Assembly: GCF_014202945.1 (NCBI RefSeq)
Contig: NZ_JACHHW010000002.1
Span: 372,001-436,000 of the forward strand
Reading direction: 5' to 3'
Length of the DNA stretch: 64,000 bases
Source: Zhongshania antarctica
GTDB lineage: Bacteria; Pseudomonadota; Gammaproteobacteria; Pseudomonadales; Spongiibacteraceae
A program made the translations under genes and the position numbers. The notes under the pieces are model-generated. The model did no database searches. It was not told the DNA's origin and saw nothing but the letters and a program-made list of their open reading frames with translations. Below are positions 47,092 through 56,492 of the stretch, piece after piece (position 1 is the stretch's first letter; every line of letters starts with the position of its first letter).

Positions 47092-47123
47092 AAAAAAACC
47101 CGGCGCAGTGGCCGGGTTTTTTT
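47092..47123. terminator. bidirectional Rho-independent terminator
   Basis: A7-CCCGGC and GCCGGG-T7 flank a 6-base loop (gcagtg). It lies between the plus-strand DUF938 methyltransferase gene and the minus-strand OmpA gene and can serve both. Confidence 0.92.
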
Positions 47124-47150
47124 ATGAGCTATTAATCGCAAACAGTGCGC

Positions 47151-48680
47151 TTAGTAGTCAGTTTCCTCAGAAGTATCGTACTCGTACTCGTCTTCTAATG
47201 CTGGCTCTGCTTCTGCAGGGGCTTCTTCAACCATTGGCTCATCTTCAACCATTGGCTCGTCCATCATGGGCTCGTCCATCATGGGCTCGTCCATCATGGG
47301 CTCTTCGACTGCAGGCTCGTCATACATCATTGGCTCTACTGAATCACTAGAACCGTCGCCAACTACCTTCAACTCTACACGACGGTTTTGCGCACGGCCG
47401 TCTTTAGTGTCGTTGCTGGCAATAGGCTGCTCTTCGCCGTAGCCGCGAGCAGTTAGGCGATTCGCCTCAACACCACTGCCAACCAAGTAGCTTTTTACAG
47501 ACTTAGCGCGGTTTTGCGACAGGTTCATATTGTAGCTGTCACTGCCGGTGCTATCAGTGTGGCCTTGTAGCTCAACGTCAAAACCAGGTGAACTCACCAG
47601 TGTTTCAGCAACACCATTAAGAATGGTCTCTGCATTCATGGTTAGCTGAGCACTGTTTAGCTCAAAGTTAACACCGCGCAGAATAACCGCTTGGTCTTTA
47701 GCACAGCCATTAGACATGACAGCTTGACCAGCCGGAGTATCAGGGCATGCATCATCGGCATCAACAACGCCATCGTTGTCACCGTCTAAAGGACAGCCAC
47801 TGGCATTTACTTTAGCGCCAGCTGGGGTATTTGGACACTGGTCAAGATAGTCAGCAACACCGTCATTATCGCCGTCAAGTGGGCAGCCAACGCTGTCTAC
47901 TTGAACGCCGCGTGGGGTTCCTGGGCACTGGTCAGTTTCGTCAGAAACGCCGTCGCCGTCGCTATCTTTTACGCCGTACTGGGCTTCAAAGAAATTGTAG
48001 CGCAAGCCGAGTTGCACGCTCTGCGCGCTGTATTCGTTCTCTTGCTCAATTGCCGCTGACTTGAAGGTTGCATCTTCTGCAACACTATAGCGATAGCCTG
48101 CATCGAGCGCCAAACGCGGGGTCAGGAAGTAAGTGATACCAGCACCCAATTGGCCAATGGTAACGTCATCATCGGCATCGCCCATGTCGAGGTTAGCCAT
48201 GCCCAAACCAAAACCGATGTAAGGGCGCAGACGTTCGCCAGCGGCGAAGTCATACCACACGTTACCCATCATCGAGGTTACTTCAAGGCTGTTGTCGCTG
48301 GTGGTTGACACGCCGCCACTCGAAATTTTATCAATGTCGTTCTCGCCCTGGCGGTATTCAAATTCAATACGTACTGGGCTAGCAAATTTATAACCAATGC
48401 TAAAACCATAACTGGCATCTTTGTCATAGCTGGTTTCGATGTTTGCAGAACTAGTCGATGAGCCACCCAACAATCCGTTGAGTACATCGCCAATCAGCGG
48501 AATCGCAGCAAAGCCGCCCGCAGTTGTCGTTGTCGCAGTGCCATCAGCATCAAATACTTCATTGTAAAAAGCGTTACCGCCAACATAGAAGCCAGTTTCC
48601 TGATCTTCAGCCATTGCCGCGCCGGTTGCTGATGCTAATATCACACCCGCAGCCAGAGCCGATTTCCATTGCTTACTCAT
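47151..48680 (-). CDS. OmpA/OprF-like porin with TSP3 repeats and acidic Met-rich tail
   Basis: A 509-residue outer-membrane protein starting at ATG 48680 with AGGGG six bases upstream. The signal peptide ends TGAAMA (residue 24). An eight-strand beta-barrel (about 25-235) is followed by calcium-binding thrombospondin type 3 repeats (DSDGDGVSDETDQCPGTP and two similar units, about 238-326). The OmpA peptidoglycan-binding domain (332-442) contains GHTDSTG and NRAKSV. Beyond it lies an unusual 60-residue tail with three 15-bp repeats coding DEPMM units, ending in acidic/Tyr residues. OmpA proteins link the outer membrane to the wall. Confidence 0.92.
   Translation of the reverse strand: MSKQWKSALAAGVILASATGAAMAEDQETGFYVGGNAFYNEVFDADGTATTTTAGGFAAIPLIGDVLNGLLGGSSTSSANIETSYDKDASYGFSIGYKFASPVRIEFEYRQGENDIDKISSGGVSTTSDNSLEVTSMMGNVWYDFAAGERLRPYIGFGLGMANLDMGDADDDVTIGQLGAGITYFLTPRLALDAGYRYSVAEDATFKSAAIEQENEYSAQSVQLGLRYNFFEAQYGVKDSDGDGVSDETDQCPGTPRGVQVDSVGCPLDGDNDGVADYLDQCPNTPAGAKVNASGCPLDGDNDGVVDADDACPDTPAGQAVMSNGCAKDQAVILRGVNFELNSAQLTMNAETILNGVAETLVSSPGFDVELQGHTDSTGSDSYNMNLSQNRAKSVKSYLVGSGVEANRLTARGYGEEQPIASNDTKDGRAQNRRVELKVVGDGSSDSVEPMMYDEPAVEEPMMDEPMMDEPMMDEPMVEDEPMVEEAPAEAEPALEDEYEYDTSEETDY
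47256..47300. repeat. three perfect 15-bp tandem repeats in the OmpA tail
   Basis: CTCGTCCATCATGGG occurs three times in a row (47256-47270, 47271-47285, 47286-47300). On the minus strand each codes for Pro-Met-Met-Asp-Glu. Flanking near-copies code for EPMVED and EPAVEE variants. Copy-number change would lengthen or shorten the tail without a frameshift. Confidence 0.9.
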
Positions 48681-48887
48681 AAACATCCCCTGATCATTAA
48701 AGTTATACCTCCCATCAAAACTGAGCAGTTTCAACGAGGGGGTTTTTCTCACTTGCGCAATACTAGTCCATAGTAGTGCAAATTATCATTAAAAATGCGT
48801 GCACAATTAACGAATACGCAAACCCGCATGCTAAACCGGCAAAGCATCGCCGTAAAGCATCGCCATTTAACGGCGGGCCAAATTTCC

Positions 48888-50186
48888 TTATTTAGAACGT
48901 ATAACCTTTAAAGAAACCCGCCTATTCAGCGCTCGGCCCTCGCTAGTGCTGTTATCCGCTACCGGCATATTAGCGCCAAATGCCTGAATTTCAATACGCT
49001 CAGCAATAACACCTAGGCTAACTAGCGCCCTGCCAACTGCCCGCGCCCGCGCCCGAGACAAGCGATAGTTAGCCTCAGCATCGCCGCTATCGTCGCTGTG
49101 GCCTTGAATCGCTAATCGATATTGTGGCGATGCTAGCATCACCGCCGTTACCGCGGTTAAGCGGGCTTTAGCATCGGCATTAAGTTCCGTTTCACCGAGC
49201 CCAAAGCGGATACTTTCCAGGCCAACGCTCTGCCGCGCCGCACAGCCATTACGCAATACTCGCTCACCTGGAGCACTATTAGAACATTGATCTACACTGT
49301 TTTTGACCCCATCGTTATCGCTGTCCATACAGCCATTACTATCCACTTCATTCTCTGCTGGGGTATTAGGGCAGCGATCGAGTGGGTCAATAATCCCGTC
49401 ACCATCGCTGTCGGCACAGCCATAAAAATCAACGACCGCACTCCGCAGCGTTTCAGGGCAACGATCCTGCTCGTCCGCAATCCCGTCAGCATCGCTGTCC
49501 CTTAGAGCGCGACCGGTGGTGGATGCAAAGTGATAGCGCAGTCCCATCTGCCAGCGCCCACCGCCTTGCGGAATAGTAAACCTAGTTTCGGCAGTTTTAA
49601 GTTGCGCATCTTCGCCAATCGCATACTGATACGACATATCAAGCTGCCACTGCGGCGTCAAAGCTAGCCCAACACCCGCACCGGTAAATAGCGTCCACTG
49701 CTGGTGAGACGCCCCCGCAAGCCGACTCTGTAAACCACCCAGCCCGGCACCCAGATAGGGGCGAAACCGTGGGGTCATCAGCGAAAAGTCACGCCAGAGC
49801 GACACGCTCAATGCGTGTTGGGCAAGCTCCATATTTATAGGCTCCGCCGCAGAGCCGCCGCGGAGACGGCCGCGCTCAGATACATACCCGGCTTCTAGCC
49901 GCCAGTCATCGGCAAAGCTCAGCCCCGCCGCAATGTGGTAGTTGTCCCCTCTAGATTGATCTAGCGGGTCGGTATTGGTATTGGTATTGGGCGATGGTGG
50001 AAACAACACAGAAGACGAGTCACTAGCGTCATTAGCATAAGCCTCGGCCGTGCCGGACGGCCAAGACCCGCCCAGACCCGCTTTTAAATAATAGTGGCCA
50101 TTTGCCTCACCCGCGTCGCAGACGAAGGGCAAAAAGCTAGCGAATAGCGCTAGGCCCTGCCAATAACTAGATTTTTGCACGCTCAC
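48888..50186 (-). CDS. second OmpA-like protein with TSP3 repeats
   Basis: A 432-residue paralogue of the preceding gene. It has a signal peptide (about 1-25), a beta-barrel, TSP3-type calcium loops (DSDADGIADEQDRCPETL, DSDGDGIIDPLDRCPNTPAENEVDSNGC) and a C-terminal OmpA domain (GHSDDSGDAEANYRLSRARARAVG) ending LNRRVSLKVIRSK. It lacks the Met-rich tail of its neighbour. The start is taken as GTG 50186; the ribosome-binding site is weak and the exact N-terminus is uncertain. It lies about 200 bases upstream of the first OmpA gene on the same strand, consistent with tandem duplication and divergence. Confidence 0.88.
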   Translation of the reverse strand: MSVQKSSYWQGLALFASFLPFVCDAGEANGHYYLKAGLGGSWPSGTAEAYANDASDSSSVLFPPSPNTNTNTDPLDQSRGDNYHIAAGLSFADDWRLEAGYVSERGRLRGGSAAEPINMELAQHALSVSLWRDFSLMTPRFRPYLGAGLGGLQSRLAGASHQQWTLFTGAGVGLALTPQWQLDMSYQYAIGEDAQLKTAETRFTIPQGGGRWQMGLRYHFASTTGRALRDSDADGIADEQDRCPETLRSAVVDFYGCADSDGDGIIDPLDRCPNTPAENEVDSNGCMDSDNDGVKNSVDQCSNSAPGERVLRNGCAARQSVGLESIRFGLGETELNADAKARLTAVTAVMLASPQYRLAIQGHSDDSGDAEANYRLSRARARAVGRALVSLGVIAERIEIQAFGANMPVADNSTSEGRALNRRVSLKVIRSK

Positions 50187-50325
50187 ATCCCGTCACAACT
50201 CAATACCTCGCTGCTGAGCACCGAGTGTATCCCTGGCAGCCACTTTCACCAATAGCGCAGAAAACAGTGCTTTGCGATACCATACACCTCTTGTATTCAC
50301 TCTTTACCCCAAGGCAGCCTAGCCC

Positions 50326-51663
50326 ATGATCCCTGAACTCCTGTCCCCCGCCGGCAGCCTCCGCAATATGCGCTACGCCTTTGCTTATGGCGCAGATGCT
50401 GTCTACGCCGGACAACCCCGCTATAGCCTGCGCGTCCGCAATAATGAATTTAAAGATCTCGATACTCTGCGCACCGGTATGGAAGAGGCCCACGGCCAGG
50501 GCAAAAAATTCTACCTCGCCTCGAATATTTCCCCGCACAACGACAAAATACGCAGTTATTTACGGGATTTAGAACCGGTAATTGAGATGGGGCCCGACGC
50601 CCTGATCATGGCCGACCCCGGCCTCATGATGTTGGTGCGCGAAAAATGGCCCGAGCAAGTTATTCACCTGTCCGTGCAAGCCAACGCGGTGAACTGGGCG
50701 GCCGTTAAATTCTGGCATCAAAACGGCATTCAACGAGTCATTCTGTCTCGCGAGCTGGCTCTGGACGAAATTGAAGAAATTCGCCAGCGCGTGCCTGAGA
50801 TGGAAATAGAAGTCTTTGTGCACGGCGCGCTGTGTATTGCCTACTCAGGCCGCTGCCTGCTATCTGGCTATATGAACCACCGCGACCCCAATCAAGGCGC
50901 CTGCACCAATGCCTGCCGCTGGAAATATCAGGCTCACGAGGCCAAAGAAGATGAAACCGGCGACATTGTTGCGGTAAACAAACCCGCGCCAGTGCAAACC
51001 TATGTTCCCGAACCACAGCCCGCCATTGTCACCGAGCCGGTCTTATTACAGCAGGCTCAGCGCCCCGGCGAGTTCATGCCTGCCTACGAAGACGAACACG
51101 GCACCTATATAATGAACTCCAAGGATTTACGAGCGGTACAGCACGTCGAACGCCTAGCCGCGATGGGTGTGCACTCTTTAAAAATTGAAGGCCGCACCAA
51201 ATCCCACTACTACGTAGCGCGCACTGCCCAAGTCTACCGCCGCGCCATAGATGATGCCGCCCACGGCAAGCCCTTTGACATGCAGCTAATGGATGAACTC
51301 GACACCCTCGCCAACCGGGGCTATACCGAAGGCTTTTATCGCCGCCATCCGCCAAAGGAATACCAAAACTACGAAATGGGCCTTAACAATGCCCAACAGC
51401 AGCAGTTTGTTGGTGAAGTCGTCGATGCCCGCGATTCGGTTATCACCATCGATGTAAAAAACCGCTTTGTAACCGGTGATACCCTGGAGTTAATGCTGCC
51501 AGGTGGCAATACTCGCTTCCAGCTGAAAACCCTAAGCGACAAGCATGGCAAGGCCATCGATGCCGCGCCCGGTTCCGGTCACCGCGTGCAAATCCCGCTA
51601 GATCAGCCTCTGCCCGAGGCGGCACTAAAATACGGACTCTTGGTCAAAGACATCAACGCTTAA
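50326..51663 (+). CDS. trhP: U32 peptidase-like tRNA hydroxylation protein
   Basis: A 445-residue member of the U32 family matching E. coli YegQ/TrhP, needed for 5-hydroxyuridine at tRNA position 34. The N-terminus reads ELLSPAGSLRNMRYAFAYGADAVYAGQPRYSLRVRNNEF. The U32 signature is MEIEVFVHGALCIAYSGRCLLSGYMNHRDPNQGACTNACRW, with the Cys residues that should bind an iron-sulfur cluster or substrate. A C-terminal beta-barrel (about 360-440) follows. It starts at ATG 50326, divergent from the OmpA genes. Confidence 0.92.
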   Translation: MIPELLSPAGSLRNMRYAFAYGADAVYAGQPRYSLRVRNNEFKDLDTLRTGMEEAHGQGKKFYLASNISPHNDKIRSYLRDLEPVIEMGPDALIMADPGLMMLVREKWPEQVIHLSVQANAVNWAAVKFWHQNGIQRVILSRELALDEIEEIRQRVPEMEIEVFVHGALCIAYSGRCLLSGYMNHRDPNQGACTNACRWKYQAHEAKEDETGDIVAVNKPAPVQTYVPEPQPAIVTEPVLLQQAQRPGEFMPAYEDEHGTYIMNSKDLRAVQHVERLAAMGVHSLKIEGRTKSHYYVARTAQVYRRAIDDAAHGKPFDMQLMDELDTLANRGYTEGFYRRHPPKEYQNYEMGLNNAQQQQFVGEVVDARDSVITIDVKNRFVTGDTLELMLPGGNTRFQLKTLSDKHGKAIDAAPGSGHRVQIPLDQPLPEAALKYGLLVKDINA

Positions 51664-51713
51664 TTTGGCAAGCTACACTGCAGTAAACTGACGATAAAAA
51701 AACAGGACACAAT

Positions 51714-52097
51714 ATGGAACGGCAAAAGTTGCGCAATTTGCGGGGACTGGTCAACATCAGTCTGCTAAGCATGGTATTTGGCGCTATTCTCAACTTACTG
51801 GGCGACCTGCTCGGCAATAACTACGTGCTCGTCATTGGCTTTTTAGTGGTGCTGATAACGTTCTACTGTTACCGCCGTGCCGACAGCGAAGCGGCGTCCA
51901 GCATGGCCTACTATTTGTGGCGTTATCTTCCGACCTTGATTTTTGTTGCCATGCCGATTTTCATCTATTGGATCAGCAGCGATGCCCAGTGGTCACTTTC
52001 AGAGATTGTTCTGCTCACCCAAATCGCGACGAGCTATGTGCTACCGATACTGTGTTTGCTCTATGTTGAACGCGTGCTAAAGAACGCCCAGCAGTAA
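51714..52097 (+). CDS. hypothetical four-helix membrane protein
   Basis: A 127-residue protein with four predicted transmembrane helices (about 12-30, 38-55, 66-88, 98-120) and a basic N-terminus (MERQKLRNLRG). No family was recognised. It follows trhP by 50 bases on the same strand and is convergent with the FemAB-like gene. The ATG 51714 has AGGACAC upstream. Confidence 0.7.
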   Translation: MERQKLRNLRGLVNISLLSMVFGAILNLLGDLLGNNYVLVIGFLVVLITFYCYRRADSEAASSMAYYLWRYLPTLIFVAMPIFIYWISSDAQWSLSEIVLLTQIATSYVLPILCLLYVERVLKNAQQ

Positions 52098-52142
52098 CAC
52101 CACCCCCGCTCCTGAACCGCTTGAAACATAGCATTCAGGGGC

Positions 52143-53288
52143 CTATTCATCGCCCCGCCGAAACGGCAGCATGGCACTGGCCTCGCGCAAATACTGGGCA
52201 ATATGCTGTTTTTCATCATCGAGAAAGCGCGCCACCGCCTCAGAAAAATCCGCATCCGCTAAAAAGTGATTTGAATAAGTCAGTATTGGCGTAAATCCCC
52301 GCTGAATTTTATGCTCGCCCTGCGCGCCAGGGTCAAAATGGCGTAAGCCTTCGCGTAGGCAATATTCAATGCCTTGATAATAACAGGTTTCAAAGTGCAG
52401 AAATTCATACTCTCGCACGCACCCCCAATAGCGGCCATAGAGGGTGTGCTGATCGCGAAAATTCAGTGCCACCGCCACCGGCTCATTGCCGTGACTCGCC
52501 ACCACCATCACTAAATTTTCAGACATGGTCGCGGCTAACTGGGCAAAAAATGCCTCTGGCAAATAACCGCCGTGACCGCTGCGCTTGGCGTACGTTAATT
52601 GGTAACAGTGGAAAAAGAAACGCCACTGCGCGGCGCTGATTTCATCGCCCACTAAAATCTGCAAGTCTAAACCCTGCTCCGCCACAACCCGCCGCTCTTT
52701 GCGCAAAGTCTTGCGCTTGCGGGAGCTAAAACTGGCTAAGAAGCCTTCAAAATCGCCGTAATCTCGATCGTACCAATGGTACTGAGGACCAACACGCTGC
52801 ATAAAGCCCTGCTCTTGCCAGGCCGTCGACACTTCAGGCTTGGAAAACAAGATATGGGCCGACGACGCGCCGAGCGCTCTTGCATGTGCGGGTAAGGCTG
52901 TTGCTACGGCCGCCATCACCGCATCGCGATCGGCCTCATCACTCACACACAAACGCGGGCCAGTTGCCGGCGTAAAGGGGATTGCCGCTAATAATTTAGG
53001 GTAGTAAGAGCGCCCATGGCGCTGATAGGCATCGGCCCAAGACCAGTCGAAAACGTATTCGCCGTAACTATGGGTTTTAATGTACATCGGCATCACGCCA
53101 ATAACGCGGTCGTCACGGCGCGCAACCACATGGTGAGGCTGCCAACCTTTTTCAGCCGTCACCGCGCCGCTGGTTTCCAGCGCAGATAGAAATTCATAGC
53201 GGGTAAAGGGATACTCAACGCCCGCTATCGCATTCCAGTTCTCTATGCCGAGATCCGCAATGGCGCTAATAAACTCCAAATCCACCAT
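52143..53288 (-). CDS. FemAB/GNAT-like protein (DUF482)
   Basis: A 381-residue protein of the peptidogalycan-biosynthesis/FemAB-like family (DUF482). It contains NPFTRYEFLSALE-like YPFTRYEFLSALETSG, a GNAT-like core with GVMPMYIKTHSYGEYVFDWSWADAYQRHG, SSRKRKTLRKERR, and FDPGAQGEHKIQRGFTPILTYSNHFLAD. The start is ATG 53288; a 16-codon upstream extension overlaps ubiA and lacks support. Proteins of this family are thought to attach amino acids or acyl groups, but the substrate is unknown. It lies 10 bases after ubiA. Confidence 0.85.
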   Translation of the reverse strand: MVDLEFISAIADLGIENWNAIAGVEYPFTRYEFLSALETSGAVTAEKGWQPHHVVARRDDRVIGVMPMYIKTHSYGEYVFDWSWADAYQRHGRSYYPKLLAAIPFTPATGPRLCVSDEADRDAVMAAVATALPAHARALGASSAHILFSKPEVSTAWQEQGFMQRVGPQYHWYDRDYGDFEGFLASFSSRKRKTLRKERRVVAEQGLDLQILVGDEISAAQWRFFFHCYQLTYAKRSGHGGYLPEAFFAQLAATMSENLVMVVASHGNEPVAVALNFRDQHTLYGRYWGCVREYEFLHFETCYYQGIEYCLREGLRHFDPGAQGEHKIQRGFTPILTYSNHFLADADFSEAVARFLDDEKQHIAQYLREASAMLPFRRGDE

Positions 53289-53298
53289 CAATAAGGTC

Positions 53299-54180
53299 TC
53301 ACGCTGCCAACATAAAGTGCAGCACAATACCGGCAAAAATGACCGCGCCTACCCAATTATTGTTTAAAAAGGCCTTAAAGCAGTCATCGGGCAGACGGTA
53401 GCGAATAAGGCGTTGCTGGTAAATAAACAGGCCACTGGCGGCAATAAGACTGGCGTAATATATGAAGCTCATGCCAAAGCGTACGCCAACCATGAGCATG
53501 ACAATAATCACGCAAACCTGGAGCATGGCGGTGATCGTAATATCGTCATCACCAAACAGTATTGCGGTGGATTTAACGCCAATTTTTAGATCATCCTCGC
53601 GGTCTACCATCGCGTAAAAGGTGTCGTAGCACACCGTCCAGATCAGCACCCCAATGTAAATTAACCACAGCGCAGGTGGCAGCGAAGCGGTCTGCGCAGC
53701 AAAGGCCATAGGAATACCCCACGCAAAAGCAGCGCCCAAAGCCAACTGGGGTAAATGGGTATAACGCTTCATAAAGGGGTAGGTGGCGGCTAATAGCACC
53801 GCGCCAAAAGACAAGAACACAGTCAGTTGATTGGTGAATAACACCAGTACAAAGGCCAGCAGACACAAGCTGGCAAAAAGGATCAACGCTTCTTTTTCAC
53901 TGACTAAGCCCTGGGCAAACGGCCGCAGCTTGGTACGGCTGACATGGGCATCTATTTTTCGGTCTGCGTAATCATTAATGACACAGCCCGCCGAGCGCAT
54001 AAGAAACGTGCCTAAAATAAAAATGAGCAGTAAATGCCAATCTGGCACGCCTTCCGCCGCCAACCACAAAGCCCACAATGTTGGCCAAAGCACCAGATAG
54101 GTGCCTATTGGTCGATCCACCCTCATCAATGCGAGGTAGTGGGGATATTGCTTTTTAAGCTCGGTAATTAACTGCTGCAT
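53299..54180 (-). CDS. ubiA: 4-hydroxybenzoate octaprenyltransferase
   Basis: UbiA attaches the polyprenyl chain to 4-hydroxybenzoate in ubiquinone synthesis, in the inner membrane. The 293-residue protein has about eight transmembrane helices and the two Asp-rich motifs, [19 protein letters not shown] (near residue 70) and [15 protein letters not shown] (near 195), that bind Mg-diphosphate. It starts at ATG 54180 and lies 60 bases downstream of ubiC on the same strand, the usual ubiC-ubiA operon order. Confidence 0.96.
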   Translation of the reverse strand: MQQLITELKKQYPHYLALMRVDRPIGTYLVLWPTLWALWLAAEGVPDWHLLLIFILGTFLMRSAGCVINDYADRKIDAHVSRTKLRPFAQGLVSEKEALILFASLCLLAFVLVLFTNQLTVFLSFGAVLLAATYPFMKRYTHLPQLALGAAFAWGIPMAFAAQTASLPPALWLIYIGVLIWTVCYDTFYAMVDREDDLKIGVKSTAILFGDDDITITAMLQVCVIIVMLMVGVRFGMSFIYYASLIAASGLFIYQQRLIRYRLPDDCFKAFLNNNWVGAVIFAGIVLHFMLAA

Positions 54181-54240
54181 AATTCACTCGCTCGCACTTT
54201 GAATTGAGTATACCAGTACTCATTGCCCCAATTTTAGCGC

Positions 54241-54801
54241 CTACCAGGGGCAAAACGCTGGCAGAAAAATCTCGCTCACCATAATAGGGTGTTGGCTCAG
54301 CAAAAACCGTGACCGCCGTCCCCACAGCACTTTCTCTGAGTCAGGACTTATACCTAGCGACAAATCAGCGACGGGCAGCTGGCAAATCTCGTAAGGATCG
54401 CGGGACATCATGGGGTCGGTAAACAATAAATGGCCGAGTGGCCGATTATCGAGATGGCGCAATCGCGCCAAACGTCCAACGAGGGACGTCGCAGGCATAA
54501 CACTGCGGGCAAACACCCACGGCTCATTACGGCAACAGAGCAACACTTCGCGAACCAAGCCCCACTCCCGATCGCCCATATTCAATAGGCGACGCTCAGA
54601 TAGGCGGGGCAACTGCCAGCGTTGCGACAAAACGTCAACGTGGAAATGCCCCTCCGAAACGCGGCGCAAATGGGCAGTTAAAGAGCCGGTATCCAGCAGC
54701 CAGCGAGCATCTTTTGCCGGTAACTGAGCGGCCGCACGTTTTTTACAGTTCTGCCAACGCGGTTCAGCGGTCTGGATTCGACTTGTTTGAAAAGCGTACA
54801 A
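54241..54801 (-). CDS. ubiC: chorismate lyase, probable TTG start
   Basis: UbiC converts chorismate to 4-hydroxybenzoate and pyruvate, the first step of ubiquinone synthesis. Family residues are visible: EPWVFARSVMPATSLVGRLARLRHLDNRPLGHLLF and LWGRRSRFLLSQHPIMVSEIFLPAF (the Arg-rich and C-terminal Glu parts of the active site). No ATG or GTG is in frame upstream of residue 97 of the extended frame, so a TTG must be used; TTG 54801 gives 186 residues, fitting the family, and TTG 54852 or 54867 would give longer versions. It is divergent from the rubredoxin gene. Confidence 0.82.
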   Translation of the reverse strand: MYAFQTSRIQTAEPRWQNCKKRAAAQLPAKDARWLLDTGSLTAHLRRVSEGHFHVDVLSQRWQLPRLSERRLLNMGDREWGLVREVLLCCRNEPWVFARSVMPATSLVGRLARLRHLDNRPLGHLLFTDPMMSRDPYEICQLPVADLSLGISPDSEKVLWGRRSRFLLSQHPIMVSEIFLPAFCPW

Positions 54802-55005
54802 TAGCGGCCATTCCAGAATGGTAAATAAGAAGATAGTAAGCTTCGGCCGCAATAAGTGCCGCGCCAAATGCCTGTATGTGGCGGCAGAATGCGTGATTCA
54901 CCAGCGACTTGCAAGTTCCAATATCGGCCGAATGGACCATGCTATCGAAAGACTTTTAACTTAAGCTTCGTGAATAGAAGCACTGTATTTAGGGGATGTA
55001 AGCAA

Positions 55006-56376
55006 ATGAGTAAATGGGAATGTATTGTCTGCGGTTGGGTCTACGACGAAGCCGTGGGTGACCCGGATTCCGGAATCGCCGCCGGCACGCGCTGGGAGGA
55101 CATTCCCGACGACTGGCTATGCCCCGACTGCGGCGTGGGTAAAGAAGACTTTGAAATGATTGAAAAGTCGGAAGAAAGCGATCTACCCCATCATGAAGAA
55201 CCCGCCACCGCCAGCGCCGAAGCGGCCATTGTGGTTATTGGCACCGGTTTAGCCGGCTACGGTCTGGTTCGCGAAATTCGCAAATACGACAAAGACAGCC
55301 CCATCATCATGATTAGCGCCGACGACGGCCGCGCCTATTCTAAGCCAATGCTATCGACCGGCTTCACCAAAAATATGGACGCCGATGCCCTCGCACAGAA
55401 AGACGCTGGCGGCATGGGTGAAGACCTTAATGCCAGCGTGTGGACGCTGACCAAAGTCACCGCAATCAACACCGCCAGCCAAACCATTACCATTGGCGAC
55501 CAAGCCACCCAAGTACATTACAAAAAGCTGGTCTTGGCACTGGGCGCCGATGTTATCCGGCCGCCCATCAAAGGCGATGCCTTGGAATACGTCTACTCAG
55601 TCAATGATTTGCTGGATTACGACGACTTCCGCACCGCTGTGGCGAAAAATAACGTGAAGAAAGTCTGCATTATTGGCGGCGGTCTTATCGGCTGCGAATT
55701 TACCAATGACTTGCTCAATGGCGGCATTGAAACAGAAACCGTCGACCCACTGGGATATTGCATTCCTACCCTGCTACCCGAAGTCGCGGGAAAGGCTGTA
55801 CAAGCAGGTCTCGAAGCCAAGGGCGCAAAATTCCATTTTGGGCCGCTAGTAACTGAAGTAAATAAAGCCGGTGATTCACTGGCGGTGAGCCTCAACAATG
55901 GCGAAACCATTAGCTGTGACTTGGTCTTGTCCGCCGTTGGCGTGCGTCCGCAAATCAAGCTCGCCCAAGACGCCGGCATTACAGTGAACCGCGGTATCGC
56001 CACCAACCGCCTACTGGAAACCAGTGCGCCCAATGTCTACGCCATGGGTGACTGCGCGGAAGTCGCTGGCCACGTTCTGGTTTATGTTGCCCCACTCATG
56101 GCCCAGGCCCGCGCCTTGGCCAAAACCCTCACCGGCGACGCCACCGAGGTCAGCTACCCCGCCATGCCGGTCACGATTAAAACACCGGCTTGCCCCGTCA
56201 CAGTTAGCCCTGCGCCTCGAGATGCTAAAGGCAGCTGGGAAATCGAGCAAGATGGCGTCAATGTAGTAGCGCGCTTTGTCGGCACGAATGGCGACTTACT
56301 TGGCTTTGCCTTAACGGGCGAAGGCACCAAGCAAAAAATGGCCCTGCAAAAGCAATTGCCGGCGATTATGCCCTAG
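55006..56376 (+). CDS. rubredoxin fused to rubredoxin-NAD(+) reductase
   Basis: A 456-residue fusion. Residues 1-50 are a rubredoxin with the four iron ligands Cys6, Cys9, Cys39 and Cys42 ([26 protein letters not shown]). After an acidic linker the rest (from about 72) is an FAD reductase with [23 protein letters not shown]-binding [13 protein letters not shown], and [28 protein letters not shown]. It should pass electrons from NADH through FAD to rubredoxin in one chain, for example to an alkane hydroxylase or a peroxide-reducing partner; none is adjacent. ATG 55006 follows AGGGGA; a longer frame from 54856 has no rubredoxin homology upstream. Confidence 0.93.
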   Translation: MSKWECIVCGWVYDEAVGDPDSGIAAGTRWEDIPDDWLCPDCGVGKEDFEMIEKSEESDLPHHEEPATASAEAAIVVIGTGLAGYGLVREIRKYDKDSPIIMISADDGRAYSKPMLSTGFTKNMDADALAQKDAGGMGEDLNASVWTLTKVTAINTASQTITIGDQATQVHYKKLVLALGADVIRPPIKGDALEYVYSVNDLLDYDDFRTAVAKNNVKKVCIIGGGLIGCEFTNDLLNGGIETETVDPLGYCIPTLLPEVAGKAVQAGLEAKGAKFHFGPLVTEVNKAGDSLAVSLNNGETISCDLVLSAVGVRPQIKLAQDAGITVNRGIATNRLLETSAPNVYAMGDCAEVAGHVLVYVAPLMAQARALAKTLTGDATEVSYPAMPVTIKTPACPVTVSPAPRDAKGSWEIEQDGVNVVARFVGTNGDLLGFALTGEGTKQKMALQKQLPAIMP

Positions 56377-56422
56377 CGAAATGCCTTTGTTGATAGAAAT
56401 GCCTTTGCATTTTTGATTGAAG

Positions 56423-56450
56423 CGGCTGCCACTAAGGCAGCCGTTTTTTT
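56423..56450 (+). terminator. Rho-independent terminator after the rubredoxin reductase gene
   Basis: CGGCTGCC and GGCAGCCG form an 8-bp stem with a 5-base loop (actaa), followed by seven Ts. A direct repeat GAAATGCCTTTG (56378-56389 and 56396-56407) lies between the stop codon and the hairpin. Confidence 0.93.
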
Positions 56451-56492
56451 GTTTCCATACTGTGCTGATAGATTCAGGCGGAAATGACGCCC

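Noticed and set aside
47256-47300. Possible CRISPR or mobile repeat in the OmpA gene
   Set aside because: In-frame tandem repeats coding for the protein tail.
54856-55005. Upstream extension of the rubredoxin-reductase frame
   Set aside because: Rubredoxin begins at ATG 55006 with AGGGGA upstream; the extension has no similarity to the family and lies in the divergent promoter gap.
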